64,000 bases of DNA from Flavobacterium soyae (GTDB lineage: Bacteria > Bacteroidota > Bacteroidia > Flavobacteriales > Flavobacteriaceae): the NCBI RefSeq assembly GCF_021245985.1, contig NZ_JAJQXA010000004.1:275630-339629 (forward strand), read 5' to 3'. The notes beneath the pieces were generated by a model. It had not been told where the DNA came from. It saw nothing but the letters and a program-made list of their open reading frames with translations, and searched no databases. Of this stretch, positions 17,810 through 26,614 are shown in pieces (position 1 is the stretch's first letter; the number at the start of each line of letters is the position of its first letter). A program made the position numbers and the translations under genes.

Positions 17810-18205
17810 ATGGAAGAGCAAATTAAATTTTACGAGCATAAACTGGCTTTCGAAATGGATCCGTCTGATTTATTTGATGCTTTGAATAATGGTGAAAAAG
17901 TAATGGCGCTGGATGCCAGAAAAGCTTTTGGGTTTGAAGCAGAACATATTCCGGGTGCGATTAATATTCCGCATCGCGAAATGTCCGCAGAAACAACAAA
18001 ACATTTAGATAAAGATATTTTGTATGTTACGTATTGCGACGGAATTGGCTGCAACGCTTCGACTAAAGGGGCTTTGAATATGACAAAATTAGGATTTAAA
18101 GTAAAGGAACTAATTGGCGGAATCGAGTGGTGGAAGTTTGACGGATATGCAACTGAAGGCGCAAAAGGAATTAAAACAGGCTTAAAAATCGAATGTGCTT
18201 GTTAA
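17810..18205 (+). CDS. Rhodanese-like sulfurtransferase domain protein
   Basis: A single-domain rhodanese of 131 residues: VMALDARKAFGFEAEHIPGA (CH2A-like), then the active-site loop YCDGIGCNAS with C76 as the persulfide cysteine, then a C-terminal ELIGGIEWWKFDGY. A second cysteine at 81 and a CAC end are unusual but not unique. It is divergent from LysR, and TACTTTTG 31 nt before the ATG may be its -7 element. The likely role is sulfur transfer or detoxification; the substrate is not shown. Confidence 0.88.
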   Translation: MEEQIKFYEHKLAFEMDPSDLFDALNNGEKVMALDARKAFGFEAEHIPGAINIPHREMSAETTKHLDKDILYVTYCDGIGCNASTKGALNMTKLGFKVKELIGGIEWWKFDGYATEGAKGIKTGLKIECAC

Positions 18206-18210
18206 AAAGA

Positions 18211-18245
18211 AAAGCAGACTTTTAATCCAAAGTCTGCTTTTTTAT
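18211..18245. terminator. Bidirectional terminator
   Basis: AAAGCAGACTTT and AAAGTCTGCTTT pair perfectly across TAATCC and are followed by T residues. It ends the rhodanese gene and touches the stop of the converging small membrane gene. Confidence 0.85.
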
Positions 18246-18448
18246 ATGTAAAGATCTGCCAATCGTTTTATTATTACTACAGTTACAATTATAATTCCAA
18301 TTAGAAGGTAAATGGTTTGATTAATAGAATCATATTGAAGGAAAAAATCTTTTTTTGAAAAACTTTTTTTAGAGTTCAATGATCTATACATGATACAGCA
18401 TAAAACAAATAGTAAAAGGAATAACGTTGTTAAATCTGGACCTTCCAA
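18242..18448 (-). CDS. Small two-TM membrane protein
   Basis: The 68 residues have two hydrophobic helices (TTLFLLLFVLCCIM and IYLLIGIIIVTVVII) around a lysine-rich loop. It starts 12 nt after the M28 peptidase stop and ends at a terminator, so it looks like the last gene of that operon. It has no recognised family. The main support is its position and the membrane topology. Confidence 0.6.
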   Translation of the reverse strand: MEGPDLTTLFLLLFVLCCIMYRSLNSKKSFSKKDFFLQYDSINQTIYLLIGIIIVTVVIIKRLADLYI

Positions 18449-18460
18449 ATTATATATTTA

Positions 18461-20857
18461 TTATTCAGGCTTTATAACCGGTTTTATTAAACTGTCTTTT
18501 GCGATTACGGCACTATCCTGAACTGGCGCTGGCTGTACAGGCGGGGCTACGGGAGGGGTATATCTCTTGATTTTCTGCTGAACCATAACGGCATCATTTA
18601 AAACAAATGGCGTTGGCATCATCCAGTCACTTCTTGGTTTCACTTTCAATAAAGGATTTGTCATCAAATCGAATGAACTTTCAATTAGATCCATATCAAA
18701 AATAGACGATTTATTAATGTAGAAATCCATAACAAGCGGTTCGTTCCCTACAACATAATAACACAGAACACGTACTCCGTCGCGTTCTAAACGATTTGTT
18801 TTTTCGCCAGAAGTTGAAACGCCGTTAGCTTTAAAGTTGTAAAACGTCATTTTTGGATTTGCATAAATATCATAACGGTTTACCTTTCTATTTGGAGTTA
18901 TCTGGATTTTTAAATATCTGTTATTTCCAATAACACTGTCTTTTAAAAATGCAATTGTTGGTTTTGGAACATCAATAACTGGAGCAATCGCACTGTGTGT
19001 AAACGTAGAATTGTATTTGCTGGTAATTGGAAGACTATTTAAACCTGGAGCTTTTTGATTTTTTTCTCCTAAATACGATTTAGTCCAATCGTCAAGATTT
19101 ACATCATAAGTTGCCCAAAGTGCAGAATTTGTATTGGCATTATAAACATAAAGCAAACTGTTTGATTTTGCTTTTCCATGTTCGTATCCTGAATTATATC
19201 CAGCATAGATAAAAAAGCAAATAGAAGCGGCGAAGAAAACCATAATCCAGGCTCCTTTTTTAAAGAAAGTATTAAAAATTGGTAATAATAACCCGAAAAG
19301 AAGAACGGTTAAAACTGCACTTCCAAAAAGTATTTTTAATCCTAAACCAATAGGGAACATGATAATAAACGGTGCAATAATAGCTAAAGCCGGAATACTG
19401 AAAATTAAATTTAAGCCCAAACTGTAATGCTGCGTAAAAACGAAGATTCCAAATAAAAGAATTCCGAAATAAACAGGAATAATTAAGAATCCGGCCCCGG
19501 TTAAACTGTTTGCTAAAAATGCATTTATTATAATCCAAAGTAACAATGGTGCTACGAAATGGTTCATTGTGATTTTAGCATCAGAAAAATGATGGTAAAA
19601 GGCAAAACAAATCGCAATACTTAATGTTACAAATGCACCAATGTAAGCATGGCCGTTATAAGTGAAACCGTTTAATAAATCAGAATATTGCGGATAGATT
19701 TCTAATATAATTTTCCATCCTAAAAAAGTTACTAAACCAGCTATAATTATAGACCCTAAAAGAGGAACAAATCCTTTAAATATTTCTCTTAAAGTAATCA
19801 TTCTTTTGGCTTTTCCAATAAACAGGAAAACTACTAACAAACCAAAAGCGATTAAAGTCATTGGCATTACCCATGAAAACGGATAACTTATGAAAGAAAA
19901 CGGAGCGCTGAAATAAACATAATCTTCAGTTGAAGCAGTCTGATTTAAATCAGCATTTGCGAAGTATCTTAATAATGGCATCAAATAAGAACCCTGATGC
20001 GCGAGAGTCATTTTACTTAAGTGCTGAACATCGTCCTGCTGTGTGTGATAATTGTAATGCCCATCGATAAAAGCAAAATTAAACCCCTGAATATTTCCCT
20101 GTTCTCTAAAAACGGTTAAGTCAGTATCATTTGGAAGCATTTTATAAATGCTGTACATCAATGAGTTTGATACCGGGTAAGAGGCTTTTGCTTTTGTAAA
20201 TTCCTGTACAAGCGCCTGGTTTCCTTTGTTGGTTTCCATCAGCATATAACTTGGTCCAGAAGTTCCTCTTGCTTCAAAGTTTAAAACCAAACCAACATCT
20301 TTTGCCCAAGGATGTTTGTTTACAAAAAGTGCCGCGCCGTTTAAACCTAGTTCTTCAGCATCTGAAAAAAGAATAATAATATCATTTTTTTGAGGTTCTT
20401 TAGCATATAAAAAAGCCCTGATTCCTTCTAGTATTGTGGCAACTCCAGATGCATCGTCGCTTGCACCTTTTGAAAAAGAATGCGGCGCACTGTCGTAATG
20501 AGAAAGCAACAAAAGTGCTTTTGAATTATTTGTTCCCTTGATTCTTGCAAGAATATTTTTAGATTTTACTAAAATCCCTTTGTCATTAAGAGTAAAACCT
20601 TCCTGAACACTCGTTTCTAATCCAATTCTGTTTAGCTCCAGTTTAAGATAATTAGCTACCAATTCATGATTTGTCGAACCCACATAATGCGGTTTCTGAG
20701 CGATAATTTCGACTTGATTTAAAGCTCGTTCAGTAGAAAAATCAGCAAGTGCCTCGTCATTTTTAGATATATACTGAGGCATCATTGTAGCATAAATGAT
20801 ACCTAAAATGGCTAGAATTAAGACAACTGCCAGAATCGAGGTGGGGTTTTTTCTCAT
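18461..20857 (-). CDS. M28-family membrane-bound zinc aminopeptidase
   Basis: After an N-terminal membrane anchor (about 8-27), an M28 peptidase domain (about 35-290) shows the co-catalytic zinc ligands: H120 and D122 (LSHYDSAP), D134 (GASDDASG), E168/E169 (DAEELG), E195 (NFEARG) and H271 (NYHTQQDD). Eight or nine transmembrane helices follow (about 325-560), then an extracytoplasmic beta domain and a proline-rich tail (PPVAPPVQPAPVQ). The layout resembles FXNA/ERMP1-like peptidases. The 798-residue protein probably trims peptides in the periplasm. It lies in an operon behind the Zn-ribbon gene (9-nt gap). Confidence 0.9.
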   Translation of the reverse strand: MRKNPTSILAVVLILAILGIIYATMMPQYISKNDEALADFSTERALNQVEIIAQKPHYVGSTNHELVANYLKLELNRIGLETSVQEGFTLNDKGILVKSKNILARIKGTNNSKALLLLSHYDSAPHSFSKGASDDASGVATILEGIRAFLYAKEPQKNDIIILFSDAEELGLNGAALFVNKHPWAKDVGLVLNFEARGTSGPSYMLMETNKGNQALVQEFTKAKASYPVSNSLMYSIYKMLPNDTDLTVFREQGNIQGFNFAFIDGHYNYHTQQDDVQHLSKMTLAHQGSYLMPLLRYFANADLNQTASTEDYVYFSAPFSFISYPFSWVMPMTLIAFGLLVVFLFIGKAKRMITLREIFKGFVPLLGSIIIAGLVTFLGWKIILEIYPQYSDLLNGFTYNGHAYIGAFVTLSIAICFAFYHHFSDAKITMNHFVAPLLLWIIINAFLANSLTGAGFLIIPVYFGILLFGIFVFTQHYSLGLNLIFSIPALAIIAPFIIMFPIGLGLKILFGSAVLTVLLFGLLLPIFNTFFKKGAWIMVFFAASICFFIYAGYNSGYEHGKAKSNSLLYVYNANTNSALWATYDVNLDDWTKSYLGEKNQKAPGLNSLPITSKYNSTFTHSAIAPVIDVPKPTIAFLKDSVIGNNRYLKIQITPNRKVNRYDIYANPKMTFYNFKANGVSTSGEKTNRLERDGVRVLCYYVVGNEPLVMDFYINKSSIFDMDLIESSFDLMTNPLLKVKPRSDWMMPTPFVLNDAVMVQQKIKRYTPPVAPPVQPAPVQDSAVIAKDSLIKPVIKPE

Positions 20858-20866
20858 GATGAATAA

Positions 20867-21214
20867 CTAAATTTCTTTTTTAACAAGCATAAAATAATCA
20901 TTGTCCAAAGAGCGATATCCTTGGTCGTACAAGAAATAGTAGGTGTTTCCTGTTTTGGTTTGCAAGATATTAGTAAAGAAATCAAAATCAAAACCTTTAT
21001 TAATCATTTTCTCCCTTGTTGCTTTTGATTTTCCGTCAACATTTAGCTCTGACAAAATACGGTAATTTTTTCGTAATTTGTTGTTTACATTTCGCATGAA
21101 ATTGTTGCTGTCTTTGTTTATTTTATTGTTGTAGGCATTTCGGCAATTGTCTGAGCAAAACTTTTTATCTTCCCTGCCTACAAGTTTTTCAGAGCATTCA
21201 AGACATGTTCTCAT
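20867..21214 (-). CDS. Zinc-ribbon protein of unknown function
   Basis: A 115-residue protein whose N-terminus holds a four-cysteine zinc site, C4-x2-C7 and C20-x3-C24 (CLECS and FCSDNCRNAY), similar to DUF2116-type zinc ribbons. The rest is basic and helical (about 30-80), then a small YYFLYDQGYRSL domain. It sits between the GNAT-nitrilase gene (3-nt gap) and the M28 gene (9-nt gap). Nucleic-acid or protein binding is possible, but nothing proves either. Confidence 0.75.
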   Translation of the reverse strand: MRTCLECSEKLVGREDKKFCSDNCRNAYNNKINKDSNNFMRNVNNKLRKNYRILSELNVDGKSKATREKMINKGFDFDFFTNILQTKTGNTYYFLYDQGYRSLDNDYFMLVKKEI

Positions 21215-21217
21215 CTA

Positions 21218-22741
21218 TTACGTTTTTTTAATTTGATATAAATCTGTTCTTCTGTCTTTTAAAATTCGTACGCTTCCGTGTTCATGAAGATCTTTCAATA
21301 AATCTAAATCGACATCAACAATCAGTGTCATTTCGGTATTTGGAGTTGCTTCTGCTTTGATTCCGTTACTTGGGAAAGCAAAATCAGAAGGTGTAAAAAC
21401 CGAAGCCTGTGCATATTGAATGTCCATATTGTTTACCTTCGGAAGGTTTCCAACGCAGCCGGCAATGGCAACATAACACTCATTTTCGATGGCTCGTGCC
21501 TGCGAACAATGTTTGACACGAGTGTACGCATTTTGTGTATCGGTTAAAAACGGAACAAAAAGAATGTTCATTCCTTCATCTGCTAATAATCTTGAAAGCT
21601 CCGGGAATTCGACATCATAACAAATCAAAATTCCAATTTTACCGCAGTCTGTATCGTAAGTTTTAAATTCAGATCCGCCTTTCATTCCCCAATGATGCAC
21701 TTCATTTGGGGTAATGTGGATTTTGTAATACATCTCAGAAGTTCCGTCTCTTTTGCATAAAAAACCAACATTATACAAAACACCATTCTCCAGGTGCGGC
21801 ATACTTCCGGTTATAATATTGATATTGTACGAAATAGCAAATTCCTGAAAACGCTTTCTAATTGGATCTGAGTGTCTGGCCAATTCCCGAATTGCTTCGG
21901 CTTCAGACAAATGATTGAAATCGGCCATTAAAGGCGCCGTGAAAAGTTCTGGGAATAAGGCAAAATCACTTCCGTAACCGGAAACAACATCGATAAAAAA
22001 TTCGGCCTGTTCAAAAAGTGCTTCAACATTATTGAGCTGGCGCATCTGCCATTGAATTAATCCCAATCGAATAATACTTTTTTCAGAATTAATCAATTTC
22101 GGGCTTTCATCATAATAAACATTGTTCCATTCTAAAAGGACCGCAAATTCTTTTGATTCTTCGTCACCTTCCAAATAATTTTTGATGATGCGAAGAACGT
22201 GAAAATCATTGCTTAACTGAAAAGAAAGAACAGGATCATGAAGTTCTTTATCTTTTACTTTTTCAATATAATTTCTAGGCGTAAACTTTTTTGAGTATTG
22301 ATTGTAATTCGGAATCCGGCCGGCAAAAACAATAGCTTTTAAGTTTAATTGTTCGCAAAGCTCTTTTCTGGCATCATAAAGGCGTCGGCCTAAACGCAGT
22401 CCGCGATAGTTCGGATGAATAAAAACATCAATTCCATATAAAATTTCGCCGTCGGGATTATGAGTCGAGAAAGTATAGTCGCCAACAATTTGTCTGTAAT
22501 TGTGTCTTTTATCAACTAACTTTTCATCGACAATAAGCGATAATGCCGAGCCTACAACAACGCCGTCGACCAAGATTACCAATTGTCCTTCGGGAAATAT
22601 TTTGAGTAATTTTTTTATATCAGTTGATCTCCAATAATTGTTGGCCATTTCAGGATACGATTCTACCATTGAATTTTTCAATTGTTTGTAATCTTCAAAT
22701 GCAAGGTTTCGTAACTCTACTTTTTTAATTTCCGTCTGCAT
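21218..22741 (-). CDS. Bifunctional GNAT acetyltransferase / nitrilase-superfamily amidohydrolase
   Basis: A fusion of 507 residues. The GNAT domain (about 8-190) has the acetyl-CoA loop HPNYRGLRLGRRLY. The carbon-nitrogen hydrolase domain (about 224-500) has the nitrilase triad E265 (FPELF), K340 (YYKIHI) and C374 (ICYDVEFPE). The pairing suggests acylation and amide hydrolysis on related metabolites, but the substrate is unknown. It is the first gene of a four-gene operon (Zn-ribbon, M28 peptidase, small membrane protein) and has a good promoter. Confidence 0.92.
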   Translation of the reverse strand: MQTEIKKVELRNLAFEDYKQLKNSMVESYPEMANNYWRSTDIKKLLKIFPEGQLVILVDGVVVGSALSLIVDEKLVDKRHNYRQIVGDYTFSTHNPDGEILYGIDVFIHPNYRGLRLGRRLYDARKELCEQLNLKAIVFAGRIPNYNQYSKKFTPRNYIEKVKDKELHDPVLSFQLSNDFHVLRIIKNYLEGDEESKEFAVLLEWNNVYYDESPKLINSEKSIIRLGLIQWQMRQLNNVEALFEQAEFFIDVVSGYGSDFALFPELFTAPLMADFNHLSEAEAIRELARHSDPIRKRFQEFAISYNINIITGSMPHLENGVLYNVGFLCKRDGTSEMYYKIHITPNEVHHWGMKGGSEFKTYDTDCGKIGILICYDVEFPELSRLLADEGMNILFVPFLTDTQNAYTRVKHCSQARAIENECYVAIAGCVGNLPKVNNMDIQYAQASVFTPSDFAFPSNGIKAEATPNTEMTLIVDVDLDLLKDLHEHGSVRILKDRRTDLYQIKKT

Positions 22742-22768
22742 ATATCGTAGGATTTATCTCAAATGTAG

Positions 22769-22800
22769 CAAAAATAAATTCCATTTACAAACGCTTACAA
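22769..22800 (-). promoter_or_regulatory. Promoter of the GNAT-nitrilase operon
   Basis: On the minus strand TTG (22800-22798), 21 nt, then TATTTTTG (22776-22769). A second TACATTTG starts at 22767, just downstream. Either fits the TAnnTTTG consensus about 20-30 nt before the start codon. Confidence 0.55.
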
Positions 22801-22917
22801 ATAATTACAACCGAAAGTAAATAGTTTACAGCCGAATAATTTAGGAGAACGGCCGCACCTTTGCCTCGTTGAAATTAATCAGCGAATTTATATATGAACA
22901 TTTAAATAGTATACGCC

Positions 22918-23250
22918 ATGAATGCAATGAAAAACAGAGTACAACTAATTGGTAACGTAGGACAAGATCCTGAAATTAGAACATTAGAAAACGGAAAAAA
23001 ACTGGCTCATTTGAGTATCGCAACAAATGAAACTTACAAAAATGATAAAGGTGAAAAGGTAGAACAAACTGAATGGCACCGTGTTACGGCCTGGGGAAAA
23101 ACAGCCGAAATCATTGAGAGATTTGTAGTGAAAGGTAAAGAAGTGGCAGTAGACGGAAAGTTAACGCACAGAAGTTACGATGACAAAAATGGAGAAAAAA
23201 GATATGTTACCGAAGTTGTTGTAAATGAGATTTTACTGCTGAGTAAATAA
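22918..23250 (+). CDS. ssb: Short single-stranded DNA-binding protein
   Basis: A single OB fold of 110 residues: NRVQLIGNVGQDPEIRTLEN, then TEWHRVTAWGKTAEI and YVKGKEVAVDGKL-like strands. It ends at VVVNEILLLSK directly after the OB fold. The flexible linker and acidic DDDIPF-type tail of housekeeping SSB, which recruits repair proteins, are missing. It may be an accessory SSB, with another copy elsewhere in the genome. The second ATG (MKNRV), three codons in, is an equally possible start. Confidence 0.92.
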   Translation: MNAMKNRVQLIGNVGQDPEIRTLENGKKLAHLSIATNETYKNDKGEKVEQTEWHRVTAWGKTAEIIERFVVKGKEVAVDGKLTHRSYDDKNGEKRYVTEVVVNEILLLSK

Positions 23251-23269
23251 TCGTTGATTAAGCTCAACC

Positions 23270-23302
23270 AAACCCGACAGGTTTTTAAAATCTGTCGGGT
23301 TT
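23270..23302. terminator. 33-nt palindrome acting as ssb terminator (16-1-16 family)
   Basis: AAACCCGACAGGTTTT pairs with AAAATCTGTCGGGTTT with one mismatch and a single central T. The same 16-1-16 design with a GGTTTT/AAAACC core recurs at 63195-63227. It stands 19 nt after the ssb stop and is followed by a weak T tract. Confidence 0.7.
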
Positions 23303-23330
23303 AACTTTTGCGATAAAATATAATTACAGT

Positions 23331-24023
23331 CTATAAAACCGAAGCTCCATTTATATCCGTTGAAAGTACTTCGCTCATATAATCAAAAAAGGGTCTCATG
23401 TTTTTGAAAGTTTCTAAAGCCTGTTCTAAAAACTGCGGATTCAGAACTTCTTCATCTGTAAATCGCTTGATGATCAAATATTGTTTGAAACGAAGTAAAT
23501 CTATGGCTTCATGATCTTTGTCAAAACCTTTTGGTGCTGTTTTAAGCTGTTCGCCTTGCAAGACTCCAAAAGTGCTTTTAAAAGATTTTGAGTTTAATAT
23601 TTCTTTAAATGCTTCAGGATTGTGGGCAAATTCACTTCTTATTCGTTTTAGATCAGCAGCATTTGGCCCCCAAAAACCGCCAATTAGCGAAGTGTTTCCT
23701 TTTTCGATATGAAAATAATATCCACCTCGTCGTGCGCTTGTGGCTCTTTTATAACTTCCGCCCCAATAAGCCTTAAATGGAGTTTTGTCTTTAGAAAAAC
23801 GAATGTCGCGATAAATTCTATAAACGCTTCTTTTTCCAGATTGAGTTTCTAAAACATCAGTTTTTGAAAGTTCCTGCAGAAGGGCTTCTGCAAATGCTTC
23901 AATGTGATTTAATTCGACTAAATATTTTGGTTTATTCTCTTCAAACCAGGGTTTGTTATTGTTTTGTTTGAGCTGATATAAAAAATCAAGACTCGATTTT
24001 GGTATAGTGATTTGGTTTTTCAT
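23331..24023 (-). CDS. DUF2461-family protein
   Basis: The 230 residues match the DUF2461 pattern: SLDFLYQLKQNNNKPWFEEN at the N-terminus, SVYRIYRDIRFSKDKTPFK (about 65-83) and GGYYFHIEKGNTSLIGGFW. The biochemical role of the family is not established. The start MKNQITIPK is chosen over an ATG ten codons upstream because family members begin near this point. Confidence 0.88.
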   Translation of the reverse strand: MKNQITIPKSSLDFLYQLKQNNNKPWFEENKPKYLVELNHIEAFAEALLQELSKTDVLETQSGKRSVYRIYRDIRFSKDKTPFKAYWGGSYKRATSARRGGYYFHIEKGNTSLIGGFWGPNAADLKRIRSEFAHNPEAFKEILNSKSFKSTFGVLQGEQLKTAPKGFDKDHEAIDLLRFKQYLIIKRFTDEEVLNPQFLEQALETFKNMRPFFDYMSEVLSTDINGASVL

Positions 24024-24075
24024 AATGGAATAGAAGACTCTTTTTAAAATCAAAAGACGAATATAATTAAAATTA

Positions 24076-24104
24076 AAAACCCACCAGATTTCTTGGTGGG
24101 TTTT
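24076..24104 (-). terminator. Terminator of the Cys/Lys-rich miniprotein gene
   Basis: AACCCACCA pairs with TGGTGGGTT across GATTTCT, flanked by A and T tracts. It lies 11 nt beyond the stop codon. Confidence 0.8.
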
Positions 24105-24114
24105 CTATATTTCG

Positions 24115-24300
24115 TTAAGCAGTTTTTTTAAATAAATCAAACATAGGACAGCGTGAGCAGCGTTTCTTTTCACTTTTCTTATATTTCTCACAACAAGAAG
24201 ATTTACAGTTTTCAATCTTCTTAATTTTATCAAGGATAGCTGCGTTCTTTTTTTTCTTTTTATCCTTTTTTTTGTCCGTGTCTTTTTCTTTCTTGCCCAA
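24115..24300 (-). CDS. Lysine/cysteine-rich miniprotein
   Basis: A 61-residue protein. The first third is nearly all Lys/Asp (KKEKDTDKKKDKKKKK). The rest carries six cysteines as C32-x3-CC and C48-x2-C51-P (NCKSSCCEKY and RCSRCPMFD). The pattern suggests a metal site or disulfide knot. It has its own terminator and lies 83 nt downstream of ferritin on the same strand. No family is recognised. The biased composition could also arise by chance, but the cysteine spacing and terminator favour a gene. Confidence 0.62.
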   Translation of the reverse strand: MGKKEKDTDKKKDKKKKKNAAILDKIKKIENCKSSCCEKYKKSEKKRCSRCPMFDLFKKTA

Positions 24301-24383
24301 TTTTCCTCTGTATTATTAAAAACAGGGACAAATATAAACGAAAAAAGTTATTTTTAAATATTCTAAATAAACTTTAACTTTTT

Positions 24384-24902
24384 TTATTTTGGATTAATGG
24401 CAATTGAGCTTGTAACTGTTAATTGCTGAATATCACGGTCGAACAAGTAAAGTCCGCCTTTGTCGTCTCCAATTAAGTTAATTTTGTCTAAGATAGATTT
24501 AGCTGTTGCTTCTTCTTCGATTTGTTCAGAAACGTACCATTGTAAGAAATTATGTGTTGCATAATCTTTTTCTTCAAAAGTAATATGCACTAATTCGTTG
24601 ATAGATTTCGAAACAAAAAGTTCATGATTATAAAGTTCCTCAAACATTTCCTTAAATGTATTATAAGATGTTTTTGGCGCTTTTAGATCTGTAATCTGAG
24701 CGTGTCCTCCGCGTTCGTTCACATATTTTACTAATTTAAGCATATGTGCGCGCTCTTCATCTGATTGTGTGTACATAAATTGAGCGATTCCCTCTAATCC
24801 GTGTACTTCAGCCCAACAAGCCATAGAAAGATAAGTTTGCGAAGATTCTGCTTCTATGCGGATCTGCTTATTTAAAGCTGTTTCAATATTTTTTGATAGC
24901 AT
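24384..24902 (-). CDS. ftnA: Bacterial non-haem ferritin
   Basis: An iron-storage cage protein of 172 residues. The ferroxidase-centre residues fall at the same numbers as in E. coli FtnA: E17, E50 and H53 (QSDEERAHM), E94, Q127 and E130 (SEQIEEEA). It is probably a cytoplasmic 24-mer. The upstream 94 nt hold no clear Fur-type operator that I can recognise. Confidence 0.95.
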   Translation of the reverse strand: MLSKNIETALNKQIRIEAESSQTYLSMACWAEVHGLEGIAQFMYTQSDEERAHMLKLVKYVNERGGHAQITDLKAPKTSYNTFKEMFEELYNHELFVSKSINELVHITFEEKDYATHNFLQWYVSEQIEEEATAKSILDKINLIGDDKGGLYLFDRDIQQLTVTSSIAINPK

Positions 24903-24996
24903 AATGATGTCTTTTTTGTAAAATTAGAAAAAATAATTCAAACCATTTTTTGAAACCGCTAAAACATTGAGACATTTGGATTAATTCTCAATAAAT

Positions 24997-26454
24997 TTAA
25001 CGGGCTTTAATTTGCCCAAAAGATGCCGGTTTTGAAAATACAGCCTTATTCATAATTGGATTTCCATTATCTTCCCTAATAAAGCCGTCTGTGAATTTAC
25101 GAATTATAAATTGCTTTTGAGTGTCGTCATAATAGCTCAAAATAGAGTAGTCTTTTAGTTTTATAATATTTTGAAGCAATACATTTTTATTGGTTCCTAA
25201 ATAATAGAAAATGTTGTCAATTGCCAGAGGTTCTGATTTTACCGTAGTCGAAAAATCATTATTCTCGTTCATTACGGCATCAAAGAAAACCATTTTGTTT
25301 TGCGAATAATACGAATTTCCGGCATCATAAAAATCATTTTGCCCGTACTCAAAATTAGAAACAATGTATTCTATATAGCCGCCAAATGTTATATAATTGT
25401 TTTTCTTATTCTCTAAAACAGAAACTCCAACACTTAAATCTGATAGTAGTTTTAGGAATTTAGCCGTAGTTTTTAATTCCTGAGGCTTATTATTGTTTAC
25501 CTGAAGAAATAAAGGAGAATTTTTAAAACGTATGGTGTCATTTTTTGATAACGAAATGTTTTTAATCATTTTACTTGACTCAAAATCTTTTATGTCAAAC
25601 AAAAACTCCTCGCTATTGGCCTTGATTTGATAGAGTTTGTTTTGATTATAAAATGAATTGGAAGTTTTAGAGGTTTTGAGAGAAACAGGCTGATCAAAAT
25701 TTTTCTCTGTAACTTCAAGTGTTTTTATGTTAAGATCGAAAACCTGTGTTTTTTTAAAACTATAGTCAAATGTCAAAATAATATGATCGTCGAGAACATA
25801 CATTTTGTTTATGTTTGAAGCTTTATCAAGAGGATTAAAATCATTTAATTCCATTTTTTGAATGGGATAATATCGAATAAGTGAGCTAAAAGTCAAATTT
25901 TGTCCTTTTTCGGTTTGAAATTTAAAATCAGAAAAGTCGAACATTTTTATTTCACAGTTTCCATTTTTAAATTCATAAAGCAGGAGATGCTGCTGGCTTT
26001 TTTCTTTGGCCAGAACGTAAAAATTATTGTTTTTTTGAAAACTCGTTATAATGTATTCATTGCCTTCTGGAAAATCGAAATTTAAAGATCGCGAAGTTTT
26101 TGTTTCCAAAAAATATTTAACGATTCTGATATTTCTTGAATTTTGTGAACTCCAATAAAGCAAGGGATTACCATCATCGTTAATACTGCTGCCAATTAAT
26201 GTTCTGTTTTCTATATTTTTTATAGAATCTGTAAATTGATTGGTGAGGAATAGCGATTTATTGTATTTTAAAACATTGATCTTTTTATCATCTGCCGCAA
26301 AAACATAAATATCATGCGTTTTTACATCTTCGACATTTAAAATTTGACCATCTTCAAGAGGATTGTTTAAATTTAAGGGAAATGAATTCAATACTGTTTG
26401 GCTTAACAATACTGATTTAGAAAGTAAAAGCAAAAAAAGTACAAGTTTTTTCAT
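24997..26454 (-). CDS. Exported protein of unknown function
   Basis: The 485 residues start with a signal peptide (MKKLVLFLLLLSKSVLLSQ). The mature part is a series of short beta strands with repeats of the type 'hhYVLDDHIILTF' and 'NNFYVLAKEKS', as in beta-propeller-like scaffolds, but no canonical blade motif can be claimed. It lacks a T9SS tail and a lipobox, so it is likely periplasmic. It stands alone, between ferritin and OmpA. Confidence 0.7.
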   Translation of the reverse strand: MKKLVLFLLLLSKSVLLSQTVLNSFPLNLNNPLEDGQILNVEDVKTHDIYVFAADDKKINVLKYNKSLFLTNQFTDSIKNIENRTLIGSSINDDGNPLLYWSSQNSRNIRIVKYFLETKTSRSLNFDFPEGNEYIITSFQKNNNFYVLAKEKSQQHLLLYEFKNGNCEIKMFDFSDFKFQTEKGQNLTFSSLIRYYPIQKMELNDFNPLDKASNINKMYVLDDHIILTFDYSFKKTQVFDLNIKTLEVTEKNFDQPVSLKTSKTSNSFYNQNKLYQIKANSEEFLFDIKDFESSKMIKNISLSKNDTIRFKNSPLFLQVNNNKPQELKTTAKFLKLLSDLSVGVSVLENKKNNYITFGGYIEYIVSNFEYGQNDFYDAGNSYYSQNKMVFFDAVMNENNDFSTTVKSEPLAIDNIFYYLGTNKNVLLQNIIKLKDYSILSYYDDTQKQFIIRKFTDGFIREDNGNPIMNKAVFSKPASFGQIKAR

Positions 26455-26561
26455 GAGTTTTTATGGGCAAATATTATTCCAAATTTAATGAAATTATTGA
26501 GATTATGATTTAAGCATAGAAAGCAGGAAATTGATTTTGAAATAAAAAAGAATAAAAAAAA

Positions 26562-26589
26562 AAGCCCGAAAGAATTAACTTTCGGGCTT
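26562..26589 (-). terminator. Terminator of the OmpA gene
   Basis: AAGCCCGAAAG pairs perfectly with CTTTCGGGCTT across AATTAA. An A-rich run on the left gives the U tract for the minus-strand transcript. Confidence 0.85.
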
Positions 26590-26614
26590 TTGAATTATTT
26601 ACTTTTTAAAGAAA

